Positions 1 to 8,523 of a stretch of 64,000 nt of DNA are shown one piece after another. Origin of the DNA: Sphingomonas sp. ID1715 (lineage in GTDB: Bacteria > Pseudomonadota > Alphaproteobacteria > Sphingomonadales > Sphingomonadaceae); NCBI RefSeq assembly GCF_013044515.1, contig NZ_JABEPR010000006.1:124001-188000 (forward strand). Reading direction: 5' to 3'. The notes beneath the pieces were generated by a model. It had not been told where the DNA came from, did not search any database, and saw only the letters and a program-made list of their open reading frames with translations. The translations under genes were made by a program, and so were the position numbers. Position 1 is the stretch's first letter. Every line of letters begins with the position of its first letter.

Positions 1-14
1 GCAAATAACGTTGC

Positions 15-40
15 GGAACCGTTGCGGCCCTCTGTGCGTC
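15..40 (+). promoter_or_regulatory. EcfG-type (general stress sigma) promoter candidate
   Basis: GGAAC at 15-19 is followed after 17 bases by CGTC at 37-40. This is close to the alphaproteobacterial EcfG consensus (GGAAC, 16-17 base spacer, CGTT), with one mismatch in the -10 element. It lies about 64 bases before the ATG of a GlsB-type stress protein, a usual member of that regulon. The same spacing and the same CGTC occur before hspQ at 43471. The motif is seen; its use by EcfG is inferred. Confidence 0.55.
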
Positions 41-103
41 TAGTGCCACGGTTCTACACCAAAGATCAGGACTAAGGGTAGCAGGTTCGAACAGGAGGTT
101 AGG

Positions 104-361
104 ATGGGACTTATTGTTTGGCTGATCGTCGGCGGCGTCATCGGTTGGCTTGCCAGCATCATCATGCGGACTGACGCGCAGCAGGGTATCCTGCTCAACA
201 TCATCGTCGGTATTGTCGGCGCGTTCATCGGCGGCCTGATCTTTTCGGGCGGCAGCATCAACAACAACGGGCTGAATCTTTACTCGTTCCTGGTCTCGCT
301 GCTGGGTGCGGTGGTTCTGCTTGCGATCGTGAACCTGTTCCGTCGCGGCAGCGTGCGCTAA
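104..361 (+). CDS. GlsB/YeaQ/YmgE family stress response membrane protein
   Basis: This 85-residue protein is almost entirely membrane-embedded. It has three hydrophobic glycine-rich segments at about residues 3-20, 28-47 and 60-78, ending in a basic tail (FRRGSVR). The pattern GLIVWLIVGGVIGWLAS is the signature of the transglycosylase-associated (GlsB/YeaQ) family, whose members are stress-induced inner membrane proteins of unknown biochemical activity. The length is normal for the family. The ATG has a strong Shine-Dalgarno (AGGAGG at 91-96). It is a single-gene unit: an EcfG-like promoter lies upstream and a strong intrinsic terminator directly follows. Confidence 0.93.
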   Translation: MGLIVWLIVGGVIGWLASIIMRTDAQQGILLNIIVGIVGAFIGGLIFSGGSINNNGLNLYSFLVSLLGAVVLLAIVNLFRRGSVR

Positions 362-387
362 GCACAGGTTCGTCACGCACGAAGAAT

Positions 388-417
388 GGGCCGGGCGGCA
401 GCGCCCGGCCCTTTTTT
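388..417 (+). terminator. Intrinsic terminator of the GlsB-type gene
   Basis: A perfect 10-bp GC stem (388-397 with 402-411, loop GCAG) is followed by six T. It lies 26 bases after the stop codon of the stress protein gene. The opposite gene (stop at 422) also ends here, so it may serve both sides. Confidence 0.93.
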
Positions 418-421
418 GTGC

Positions 422-1132
422 CTATTCGAGTTCGAAGCGGACCGAGACGCTGACCTGCAGCGCCTGTTCGCCCGGCAGAATCTTGGAGGCGGGCGCCGCC
501 TCGGCCACGTCCATGCGCATCATGACTGGCATCGGGCGGGGCATGTCGAACGAAGCCTCGCTGATCGAGAGGATCCGCTTGATCCTGAGCCCTGCCGCCT
601 TGGCGTAGAGCTCCGCGCGCGCGCGCGCCTTGGCCATGGCATCCAGCCGCGCTTCGTCGAGCGCCGTCGCCGGTTGGTCGAGCATCAGGTCCGGTCCGTT
701 GATCTGGTTGGCGCCGGTCGCGACCAGCGTGTCGAGGATGGTCCCGGAGCGCGCAATGTCGCGAAACCGCACGGTTACGGTGTTCGACGCCTGATAACCG
801 GTAATCACCGGCGGCTCGTTATTGGCATAGCGATATTGCGGCGACAGCGAGATGTTCGCGGTGCGGACATCCCGATCGGCAACTCCCGCCTTTTTCAGCG
901 CGGCGATGACGCGATCCATCCGCGCGGCATTGTCGCGCATCGCTGATGCGGCATCTGCCGCCTGGGTGACGACCCCGGCGCTGATCGTCGCCACATCGGG
1001 CGTGCGCCGGGTCTCGCCCTGTGCGGTCACGTCGAGCACCGTTCCGCTGATCGGCTGCACCGGCAGCGCCTGGGTCTGCGCCGCGACGGGTGCGGCGGCG
1101 AGCGCCAGTCCCAGCCCGAATTGTTTCTTCAT
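422..1132 (-). CDS. SIMPL domain-containing (DUF541) exported protein
   Basis: The 236-residue protein starts with a short signal peptide (KKQFGLGLALAAAPVAAQ, cleavage near residue 18). A SIMPL/DUF541 domain (about residues 35-235) follows, with the typical early segment TAQGETRRTPDVATISAGV and the conserved middle YRYANNEPPVITGYQASNTV. SIMPL proteins are periplasmic or outer-membrane associated; in some bacteria they are linked to oxidative stress or signalling, but no reaction is known. The start was chosen because a GGAGG lies 7-11 bases upstream and a signal peptide follows; a longer reading frame upstream has neither. It is transcribed away from the RND efflux operon. Confidence 0.88.
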   Translation of the reverse strand: MKKQFGLGLALAAAPVAAQTQALPVQPISGTVLDVTAQGETRRTPDVATISAGVVTQAADAASAMRDNAARMDRVIAALKKAGVADRDVRTANISLSPQYRYANNEPPVITGYQASNTVTVRFRDIARSGTILDTLVATGANQINGPDLMLDQPATALDEARLDAMAKARARAELYAKAAGLRIKRILSISEASFDMPRPMPVMMRMDVAEAAPASKILPGEQALQVSVSVRFELE

Positions 1133-1427
1133 CTCTTGCCTCCGCTGATTGTTGCGGAGCCGTTCTCGTGCACCGCCGCTGGCTGGGGGCTTAACGGATT
1201 CGGGCGCGGGTCCAATGGTCGCGTCGGCAAGGGTCCAGACGAACAGGTCCCTTCCCACCTCGGCCAGTCTCCACTAAATGCTCGCACGGAAAGCGCGTCC
1301 AAGGCGGTCCCCGGGCGCAGGCCCGAAAGCGAGCATGATTCCGCCGTTTCCACCCTTGAGGTGGGTGACTTATTGATGTAACACAGCTCCGATAACTCGA
1401 AATCGTCGGGGCGGAAGGCACGTGAAC

Positions 1428-2606
1428 ATGAACTATGAAACCAGCATCCGGACCGACGCAGCCGGTTATCCCGTCGAAAGCGACGGCAATGCGGGGCGGC
1501 GCCGTGCGCTGATCATCGGCGCGCTGGTGCTGGTGGCGGCCATCGCGATCGCCTTCTTCATGTTCCGCGGCGGCGACAAGCCCGCGGCAGGTGCCGAGCA
1601 GAACAAGGCGCCGGCGCCGAGCGTGACCGTCGTGGTGCCGGGCCGCCAGCCGGTGGCGCGCACCGTATCCGCGACCGGCACGCTGGCGGCGCGCCGGGAA
1701 ATGCCGGTCGGCGTGGTCGGCGAAGGCGGCATGGTCACGCGCGTGCTGGTCGAGCCGGGCGCCTGGGTCGGCGCCGGCCAGGTGCTGGCGGTGGTTGAGC
1801 GTTCGGTGCAGGCGCAGCAGGCGGCCTCGCTCCAGGCGCAGATCGGCGTGGCGCGCGCCAATGCCCGCCTGGCCGAACAGGAACTCGCCCGCGCCCAGCA
1901 GCTCGTGTCGCGCGGCTTCATCTCCAAGGCCGACGTCGACCGGCGGATCGCCACCCGCGACCAGACGCTCGCCCAGGTGCGCGTTGCCGAGGCGCAATAT
2001 CGCGAATCACTCAACCGCAACGCGCGGTTGGACATTCGCGCGCCGGCCGCCGGCCTGGTGCTGACCCGTGCGGTCGAGCCCGGCCAGGTGATCGGCGGCG
2101 CCAGCGGCACCTTGTTCCGCATCGCGATGGGCGGCCAGATGGAGCTGCGTGCCCAGCTGTCCGAAGCCGATCTGGCGACGGTCGGCGTGGGTTCGCGTGC
2201 GACGGTCACGCCTGTCGGATCGACCCGCAGCTTCTCCGGCGAGGTCTGGCAGGTCGCGCCGGTGATCGATCCTCAGTCGCGCCAGGGCATCGCCCGGGTC
2301 GCGCTGACCTATGATCCGGCGCTGCGGCCCGGCGGCTTCGCGCAGGCGGAGATCGTCACCGGCCGGATGGACGCGCCGCTGCTGCCGGAATCTGCGGTGA
2401 TGAGCAGCGATACCAGCCATTATGTCTATGTGGTCGGCCCCGACAACAAGGTGCAGCGGCGCGAGGTCAAGACCGGTCAGGTCACCGACGCGGGCGTCAC
2501 CATCCTGGCGGGGCTGAGCGGAAACGAGCAGGTCGTGCTGTCGGCCGGCGCATTCCTCAACCCCGGTGAGACGGTGCGACCCACGCGCGCCGCCGCGCGC
2601 CGCTAA
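1428..2606 (+). CDS. RND efflux periplasmic adaptor subunit (membrane fusion protein)
   Basis: This 392-residue HlyD/AcrA-type adaptor bridges an inner-membrane RND pump and an outer-membrane channel. It has a cytoplasmic basic segment, one transmembrane anchor (about residues 25-43, ALIIGALVLVAAIAIAFFMF), then the barrel-sandwich lipoyl halves (GTLAARREMPVGVVGEGG and ILDIRAPAAGLVL types) around an alpha-hairpin rich in Ala/Gln (about 125-190), and a C-terminal beta-barrel and membrane-proximal domain. GTG 1422 is in the same frame, but GGAAGG at 1413-1418 is better spaced for ATG 1428. The pump gene follows after 12 bases, so the two are co-transcribed. No outer-membrane factor or regulator gene is adjacent. 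Confidence 0.9.
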   Translation: MNYETSIRTDAAGYPVESDGNAGRRRALIIGALVLVAAIAIAFFMFRGGDKPAAGAEQNKAPAPSVTVVVPGRQPVARTVSATGTLAARREMPVGVVGEGGMVTRVLVEPGAWVGAGQVLAVVERSVQAQQAASLQAQIGVARANARLAEQELARAQQLVSRGFISKADVDRRIATRDQTLAQVRVAEAQYRESLNRNARLDIRAPAAGLVLTRAVEPGQVIGGASGTLFRIAMGGQMELRAQLSEADLATVGVGSRATVTPVGSTRSFSGEVWQVAPVIDPQSRQGIARVALTYDPALRPGGFAQAEIVTGRMDAPLLPESAVMSSDTSHYVYVVGPDNKVQRREVKTGQVTDAGVTILAGLSGNEQVVLSAGAFLNPGETVRPTRAAARR

Positions 2607-2618
2607 GGGACGGGTTCC

Positions 2619-5600
2619 ATGAGCTTCCGCAACATCTCGGCCTGGGCGATCCGCAACCCGGTGTCGCCGATCGTGCTGTTCATCGCGCTGACGCTGGCGG
2701 GCATCATCAGCTTCATGCGGTTGGACGTGAACAACTTTCCGGACGTGTCCTTCCCGGCGGTGACGGTCACGGTGACCCAGCCGGGCGCGGCGCCGACGGA
2801 GCTCGAGACCCAGGTCACGCAGCGGATCGAGGCCGCGGTGCGGAGCATCAGCGGCGTCGAGGACATCTCGTCGCGCGCGGATGAAGGCACGAGCTTCACC
2901 ATCGTGCAGTTCAACATCGGCACCCCGGTCGACCGCGCGCTTAACGATGTGCGCAATGCCGTCGACCAGATCCGCAGCGACCTGCCGGATGGCATCCTGG
3001 AACCGCAGGTCACGCGGATGGAGACGAATGACGGCGGGCCGCTCGCCTATTTCAGCGTCGAATCGACCGACATGACGCTCGAGCAGCTGAGCTGGTTCGT
3101 CGACAATACTGTCGCCAAGCAGCTGCTCGCCGTGTCCGGCATGGCGAAGGTGCAGCGCGGGGGCGGTGTCAGCCGCGAAATCCGCGTCATCCTCGATCCC
3201 GCGAAGCTGCAGGCGCAGGGATTGACCGCGGTGCAGGTCAACCAGGCGCTGCGCCAGATCAACCTCAATGCCGCAGGCGGCCGCGCGGAGATCGCCGGCG
3301 CCGAACAGTCGGTGCGGGTGCTCGGCAATGCCGGCAGCGCCTATCAGCTCGGCGAGACCCAGATATCGGTCGGCAACGGCCGCATGATCAAGCTCGCCGA
3401 CGTCGCCGACGTGCGCGACATGTATGCCGAACAGCGCAACCTCTCCGTTATGAACGGCAAGGAGGTGACGAGCTTTTCGATGCAGCGGGCCAAGGGCGCC
3501 TCCGACGTGTCCGTCTATGACGACGCCCTGAAGGTTATCGACAAGCTTCAGAAGCAATATCCGAACGTCAAGTTCAAGCAGCTCTATACGAGCGTCGAAT
3601 ACGCCAAAAGCCAGTATCACAGCTCCATCGACACGATGATCGAGGGCGCGGTGCTGGCGGTGGTGATCGTGTTCCTGTTCCTGCGCGACTGGCGTGCGAC
3701 GATCATCTCGGCGCTGGCCATTCCGCTGTCGGCCATCCCCACCTTCTGGTTCATGGACATGATGGGCTTCACGCTCAATTTCCTGACCCTGCTTGCGCTG
3801 AGCCTGGTCGCCGGCGTGCTGGTCGACGACGCGATCGTGGAGATCGAAAATATCGTCCGGCACATGCGGATGGGCAAATCGGCCTATCAGGCTTCGATCG
3901 ACGCGGCGGACGAGATCGGCCTGGCCGTGCTCGCCACCACCATGTCGATCGTCGCGGTGTTCCTGCCGGTCGGCCTGATGCCCGGCATATCAGGCCAGTT
4001 CTTCAAGCAGTTCGGCATGACGGTCGTCGTGGCCGTGCTGCTCAGTCTCGCCGTCGCGCGTCTGATCACGCCGATGATCGCCGCCTATTTCCTCAAGGCG
4101 CATGGCCAGCAGAGCCATGGCGAGGGCAAGTGGATCGACTGGTATATGAAGGTGCTGACGTGGAGCGTCCGGCACCGTTGGAAGACCGTGCTGATCGGCG
4201 GCGGCGGCGCTTTCGTGGCGACGATCATCGCCTTCGCGACCCTGCCGATGACCTTCCAGCCGACGATCGACCAGGATTACAGCCAGGTGCAGATCGAAAT
4301 GGTGCCGGGCAGCACGCTGGAGCAGACCAAGCGGGTCACGCTGCAGGTCGCGTCCATGCTCGCCGCCGATACGGCCCAGGTGGATGCCGCGTTCGGCGAC
4401 ATCAACCCGACCCAGGCCAATATCTACCTGACGCTCAGGAAGGATCGTCCGATCTCGAGCGTCGACTGGGAGCGCAAGACGGCGGCCAAGTTCCAGCAGA
4501 TCGCCGACGCGCGGGTGAACTTCCAGTCGCAATCGGGCGGCGGCTTCGGCCGCGACATCATCATCATGCTGGGCAGCGACGATCCGCCCAAGCTCGAGGC
4601 GACCGCCAACAAGCTGGTCAGCGAGATGAACACGCTGTCGGAACTGCGTGGTGCGCGCATGGCGGGCGACCTGAAGCGGCCGGAAATCATCATCACGCCG
4701 CACATGAACCTGGCGGCCAGCATGGGCGTGACCACCCAGGCGCTGAGCCAGACGATCCGCATCGCGACGCTGGGCGATATCGACCAGAACAGCGCGAAAT
4801 TCTCGCTGTCCGATCGCCAGATCCCGATCCGCGTGTCGATCAACGAGAATGCGCGGCGTGACCTGTCGACGATCGAGAACCTGCCGGTGCCGACGACCAG
4901 CGGCGGTTCGGTGCCGCTGAAAGTGGTCGCCGACGTGAAGTTCGGCGCCGGTCCGACGACCATCCGCCGCTACAACCAGATCCGGCGCGTCGTCGTCGGC
5001 GCCGATCTGGCACCCGGCGTCGTCACCAGCGACGCGATGAAGAAGCTGAACGCCCTGCCGACAATGAAGGCGATCCTCGACGGCAAGATCGACGGCGTGC
5101 AGAAGATCCAGGCCGGCGACAGCAAGTTCCAGGCGGAAATGCTGACCAGTTTCGCGATCGCGGTGGTCTCCGGCGTGTTGCTCGTGTTCGCGGTGCTGGT
5201 GCTGCTCTACAAGCGGGTCATGCCGCCCTTCGTGAACATGGGATCGCTGATCCTGGCTCCGCTGGGCGGCGCACTGGCCCTGCATCTGGTCGGCATGCCG
5301 ATCTCGATGCCGGTGTTCATCGGGCTGCTGATGCTGCTCGGCATTGTCGCCAAGAACTCGATTCTGCTGATCGACTTCGCCATCGAGGAAATGTCCAAGG
5401 GCGTGCCCAAATTCGAAGCGATCATCGACGCGGGTCACAAGCGGGCGCAGCCGATCGTGATGACCACGGTCGCGATGGTCGCGGGCATGATCCCGACCGC
5501 GCTCTCGCTGTCCGGCGACGGCGCGTGGCGCCAGCCAATGGGCATCACCGTGATCGGCGGCCTGATCCTGTCGACGCTCCTGACCCTGGTGATCGTGCCG

Positions 5601-5717
5601 GCGGCATTCAGCCTGGCCGACAGCTTCGAAAAGTGGCTCGCGCCCAAGCTGTCGCGCATGCTGACCTTCAAGCCTGGCGACGATAAGCAGAGCCCGACGC
5701 CGCAGCCCGCGGAGTAG
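2619..5717 (+). CDS. Efflux RND transporter permease subunit (AcrB/HAE1-like)
   Basis: At 1032 residues this is the normal size of an RND pump. TM1 is at about residues 12-30. Two large periplasmic loops follow TM1 and TM7, the first starting with the family motif [20 protein letters not shown]4 carries the proton-relay aspartate pair in [13 protein letters not shown]. The C-terminal helices include [14 protein letters not shown] and the loop [18 protein letters not shown]. These features fit the hydrophobic/amphiphilic efflux (HAE) branch rather than the heavy-metal (HME) branch, which has a DFG…E motif in TM4. The substrate cannot be read from the sequence. It forms an operon with the adaptor gene just upstream. 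Confidence 0.93.
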   Translation: MSFRNISAWAIRNPVSPIVLFIALTLAGIISFMRLDVNNFPDVSFPAVTVTVTQPGAAPTELETQVTQRIEAAVRSISGVEDISSRADEGTSFTIVQFNIGTPVDRALNDVRNAVDQIRSDLPDGILEPQVTRMETNDGGPLAYFSVESTDMTLEQLSWFVDNTVAKQLLAVSGMAKVQRGGGVSREIRVILDPAKLQAQGLTAVQVNQALRQINLNAAGGRAEIAGAEQSVRVLGNAGSAYQLGETQISVGNGRMIKLADVADVRDMYAEQRNLSVMNGKEVTSFSMQRAKGASDVSVYDDALKVIDKLQKQYPNVKFKQLYTSVEYAKSQYHSSIDTMIEGAVLAVVIVFLFLRDWRATIISALAIPLSAIPTFWFMDMMGFTLNFLTLLALSLVAGVLVDDAIVEIENIVRHMRMGKSAYQASIDAADEIGLAVLATTMSIVAVFLPVGLMPGISGQFFKQFGMTVVVAVLLSLAVARLITPMIAAYFLKAHGQQSHGEGKWIDWYMKVLTWSVRHRWKTVLIGGGGAFVATIIAFATLPMTFQPTIDQDYSQVQIEMVPGSTLEQTKRVTLQVASMLAADTAQVDAAFGDINPTQANIYLTLRKDRPISSVDWERKTAAKFQQIADARVNFQSQSGGGFGRDIIIMLGSDDPPKLEATANKLVSEMNTLSELRGARMAGDLKRPEIIITPHMNLAASMGVTTQALSQTIRIATLGDIDQNSAKFSLSDRQIPIRVSINENARRDLSTIENLPVPTTSGGSVPLKVVADVKFGAGPTTIRRYNQIRRVVVGADLAPGVVTSDAMKKLNALPTMKAILDGKIDGVQKIQAGDSKFQAEMLTSFAIAVVSGVLLVFAVLVLLYKRVMPPFVNMGSLILAPLGGALALHLVGMPISMPVFIGLLMLLGIVAKNSILLIDFAIEEMSKGVPKFEAIIDAGHKRAQPIVMTTVAMVAGMIPTALSLSGDGAWRQPMGITVIGGLILSTLLTLVIVPAAFSLADSFEKWLAPKLSRMLTFKPGDDKQSPTPQPAE

Positions 5718-5785
5718 GCGACGGCCGCGCCTCCTTCCGCGCATGGGGAGTTGAACCTTGGCGCGCGCCGCGCTTTGGTTAGCCG

Positions 5786-7042
5786 ATGACCGGCGTGCCT
5801 GCCCTGACGATCCGCAACGGCCATGGCGCGCGCCGCATGCGGATCGTCGCCACCGGCATGCTGGTGGCGATGGCAGCTTTGTTCTTCGTCGCGCGCGCGC
5901 TCGAGCAACATAATCCCGCTTGGGGGTTCGTCCGTGCCTTTGCCGAGGCGGCGATGGTCGGCGGGCTTGCGGACTGGTTCGCGGTCACGGCCTTGTTCCG
6001 CCACCCGCTCGGCCTGCCGATCCCTCACACCGCGATCATCCCGCGGAACAAGGACCGGATCGGCGACACGCTCGCCGCATTCCTGAAGGACAATTTCCTG
6101 ATCCCGGGCGTGGTCGCGCGACGGATGCGGCGGGTCGACCTGGCGGGCACGGCCGGGCGCTTCCTCGCCAATCCGACCGAAGCTGAGGGGCGGACGCGCG
6201 AGGCCGCGGCACGCATCGTCGCCGATGTGATGGAAGCGCTCGATCAGGAGCGGCTCGGCGGCATGGTCAAGGGGCTGATCGACGGCCGCCTGCGCGCTCT
6301 CGACGCGGCGCCGATGCTTGGCCAGGCGCTGCAGGCGGCAATCGCCAAGGATCGCCATATTCCGCTGCTGGAGGGCATGATTCGCTGGGCCGCACGGACG
6401 CTCGAAGGCAATGAACATCTGATCCGGCAGATGGTACACGATCGCGCCGGGTCGATCCTGCGTTGGACCGGGCTCGACGAAACGCTCGCGGATAAGATCA
6501 TGGACGGGTTGCTGCGCCTGCTCGACGACCTGTCGGTCGATCCGGGCCACCCGGTGCGGCTGAAGGCGGAGGATGCGCTTGCCCGGTTGGCGGAGGACCT
6601 GCAGTTTGATCCGGTCATGCAGGCACGGGTCGCCGACTGGCGCGACGAACTGCTCGATAACGATGCGATGCGGCGCTGGCTGGACGGACTGTGGGAACAA
6701 GGCCGCGCCGCGCTGCTCCGTGCCGCCCGCAATCCGCGTGGCGCGCTCGGCGGCAAATTCGGGGAGACGTTGCGTCAGCTTGGCGAGACGCTGCAGAATG
6801 ACGAGCGGCTGCGCGTCACCATCAACCGCTTCGCGCGCCGCTCGGCGGTCGGCTTTTCCGCACGCTATGGGGAAAGCATCGTCAAGCTGGTCAGCGAGAC
6901 GGTGCGCAGCTGGGACACGCGCACCATTACCCGCCGGCTGGAAGATGCGGTCGGCCGCGACCTGCAATATATCCGCGTGAACGGCACGATCGTCGGCGGC
7001 CTGGTTGGCCTGCTGATCCATGCCGTCGAGGTGTGGCTCTGA
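5786..7042 (+). CDS. DUF445 domain-containing membrane protein
   Basis: The 418-residue protein has an N-terminal transmembrane helix (about residues 22-40), the family-typical stretch FAEAAMVGGLADWFAVTALFRHPLGLPIPHTAIIP, a long helical middle and a final hydrophobic helix (GTIVGGLVGLLIHAVEVWL). This is the YjiN/DUF445 layout: two membrane anchors with a helical domain between them. Its function is unknown. The ATG at 5786 has no clear Shine-Dalgarno; ATG 5837 (MRIVATGML) is a possible shorter start. It lies 68 bases after the RND pump gene, so co-transcription is possible but not shown. Confidence 0.88.
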   Translation: MTGVPALTIRNGHGARRMRIVATGMLVAMAALFFVARALEQHNPAWGFVRAFAEAAMVGGLADWFAVTALFRHPLGLPIPHTAIIPRNKDRIGDTLAAFLKDNFLIPGVVARRMRRVDLAGTAGRFLANPTEAEGRTREAAARIVADVMEALDQERLGGMVKGLIDGRLRALDAAPMLGQALQAAIAKDRHIPLLEGMIRWAARTLEGNEHLIRQMVHDRAGSILRWTGLDETLADKIMDGLLRLLDDLSVDPGHPVRLKAEDALARLAEDLQFDPVMQARVADWRDELLDNDAMRRWLDGLWEQGRAALLRAARNPRGALGGKFGETLRQLGETLQNDERLRVTINRFARRSAVGFSARYGESIVKLVSETVRSWDTRTITRRLEDAVGRDLQYIRVNGTIVGGLVGLLIHAVEVWL

Positions 7043-7123
7043 CGAGATCGCCTCGCGGGATGCTCGAGGACCCCTCGAGAGCTTGAAGGAGCGGCACAGC
7101 AGCCGCCCCTTCAACGTCAGAGG

Positions 7124-7312
7124 CTAGGCCGGAATGCCGCGCGCGGGGTAGGCCGTCGCGCGAACGCCGGGCCGGGAAATGCCGCTCCGGAAGGTCGTGC
7201 CGGTCGCGCGGTGAGCGGCCAGACGAACCTTGTTGAGCGCCTTGGGGCCGCCAATCGCCGCCGCTGCGCCCAGCAGCAGCAGGCCGCCAATGGCGAGTGG
7301 CTCATTCCGCAT
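7124..7312 (-). CDS. Small hypothetical protein overlapping the manganese catalase stop
   Basis: The 62-residue ORF starts inside the last codons of the manganese catalase gene (ATG inside GATGCGGAATGA), an overlap typical of translational coupling. It has one hydrophobic segment (about residues 5-20, LAIGGLLLLGAAAAIG) followed by a basic, Gly/Arg-rich tail. No family was recognised. The overlap and the helix-then-basic-tail layout support a real gene, perhaps a membrane-tethered partner of the catalase. It could still be chance, since GC-rich DNA gives many open frames. Confidence 0.5.
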   Translation of the reverse strand: MRNEPLAIGGLLLLGAAAAIGGPKALNKVRLAAHRATGTTFRSGISRPGVRATAYPARGIPA

Positions 7313-8288
7313 CGGCTCGCTCCTTCATCTGGTGGGCCGCAGCGACCTCGGCGTCGCGGGTGGCGGTGTGGATGGTGCTGGATGCTCCCATGTCGCCATT
7401 GGTCGTCTTTCCGGCTCCGGGACCGGCACCCAGATCGGCGCCGGTGACGGGGTTCTTGGCAGGATCGGACTTCAGCCGCGCCATCATCTTGCCCATGGCA
7501 GCCGTGTCAACGGGTCCGAGCTGTACGCTCGCAGTGCCGTCGCCGCCGGGATCGGCTGGCAGCACTTCGTTGAGATCGTCGACCCGGTTCCATTGCTCGC
7601 CGCTGTTCCAGGAACCCTGCATGTCGCCCTCGCCTTGGGAGGCGTTCACATACATGTCGGTATAGGGATCGACGCCCGGCAGCTTGCCCGGCGGGAAATT
7701 GTCCTCGATCGCGAACAGCGCCTTTTCGAACGACTTCTGGTGCGCGATCTCACGCGTCATCAGAAAGCCGAGCGCTTCCTTGATGCCGGGATCGTCGGTG
7801 ACGGCGATCAGTCGCTCGTAGACGATCTTGGCGCGGCTCTCGGCCGCGATGTTCGAGCGGAGGTCCACGGTCGGCTCGCCCCGACTGTCGATATAATTGG
7901 CGCTCCATGGCACGCCGGCCGAGTCGATCAGGCCGGGGCCGCCGCCGAACAGGACCGATTCCTTCACGCTGGTGCTGGAGGTGCCGACCATCTGGTAGAG
8001 CTCGGTCTCGGCGAGTTGGGCCTCGGTGAGCTGCGCCCGCACGCCCTTGTTGAGCATGGCGATGATCGATCCAATCACCTCCAGGTGGCTGAGCTCCTCG
8101 GTCGCGATATCGAGCAACATGTCCTTGCGGCCCGGATCTTCCTCGGCGAGGCCTTGTGTGAAGTAGCGCATCGCCGCCGCCAACTCGCCTTCGGCGCCGC
8201 CGAACTGTTCGAGCAGCATGCAGGCGAGCTTCGGGTTCGGCTCGGACACGCGGACGGTATATTGCAGCCGCTTGTTGTGCATAAACAT
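7302..8288 (-). CDS. Manganese catalase family protein
   Basis: The 328-residue ferritin-like four-helix protein is predicted to convert hydrogen peroxide to water and oxygen with a di-manganese centre. Ligand positions match the family: Glu35 in GGAEGELAAAMRY, Glu65 and His68 in ATEELSHLEV, a later Glu in AAESRAKIVYERL and His in REIAHQKSFEKAL. The stretch VPWSANYIDSRGEPTVDLRSN is also typical. The start was set at 8288 because GAGGAA lies about 10 bases upstream; a longer upstream frame lacks similarity. The C-terminal third (after about residue 230) is polar and low-complexity. A 62-residue ORF overlaps its stop. Confidence 0.92.
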   Translation of the reverse strand: MFMHNKRLQYTVRVSEPNPKLACMLLEQFGGAEGELAAAMRYFTQGLAEEDPGRKDMLLDIATEELSHLEVIGSIIAMLNKGVRAQLTEAQLAETELYQMVGTSSTSVKESVLFGGGPGLIDSAGVPWSANYIDSRGEPTVDLRSNIAAESRAKIVYERLIAVTDDPGIKEALGFLMTREIAHQKSFEKALFAIEDNFPPGKLPGVDPYTDMYVNASQGEGDMQGSWNSGEQWNRVDDLNEVLPADPGGDGTASVQLGPVDTAAMGKMMARLKSDPAKNPVTGADLGAGPGAGKTTNGDMGASSTIHTATRDAEVAAAHQMKERADAE

Positions 8289-8391
8289 CGGGGTCGTTCC
8301 TCGCTGGATAGGACAGCGAGTCAGCGCGCCGGCACGAGCAGCGTTCCGACCGTTACGGGCACGGCCCGCAGAAAATACTTCAGGTGCAAGT

Positions 8392-8440
8392 GCTTGGATG
8401 CGCAGACAAGTGCCGCAGTTGACGGCCTGCTCATCCAAGC
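8392..8440. repeat. 9-bp inverted repeat upstream of the manganese catalase
   Basis: GCTTGGATG at 8392-8400 is matched by its exact reverse complement at 8432-8440, with 31 bases between. It lies about 105-150 bases upstream of the catalase start. It could be an operator, but no protein can be named. Confidence 0.35.
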
Positions 8441-8476
8441 GATGGAGGTCTGGCCCTCAACCAGCCTCGGTCGAAG

Positions 8477-8509
8477 CGCAACGCCGCCGGCCAGGCCGGC
8501 GGCGTTGCG
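8477..8509. terminator. Perfect 16-bp GC hairpin after the PhoX-like gene
   Basis: The arms 8477-8492 and 8494-8509 are exact reverse complements with one base between. The hairpin lies 15 bases past the stop of the PhoX-like gene (minus strand). There is no clear T run, so this is a terminator-like hairpin or mRNA end stabiliser rather than a classic intrinsic terminator. Confidence 0.6.
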
Positions 8510-8523
8510 TCTGTGCCGGTTCG

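Noticed and set aside
1259-1381. Open frames across the gap before the efflux adaptor
   Set aside because: This 295-bp gap is between divergent genes and is better explained as their promoter region; no frame shows similarity.
2007-5744. Very long open frames on the minus strand opposite the RND pump (618 and 584 codons)
   Set aside because: They are antisense shadows of a GC-rich gene: rich in Arg, His and Asp, no family similarity, and the pump on the plus strand is certain.
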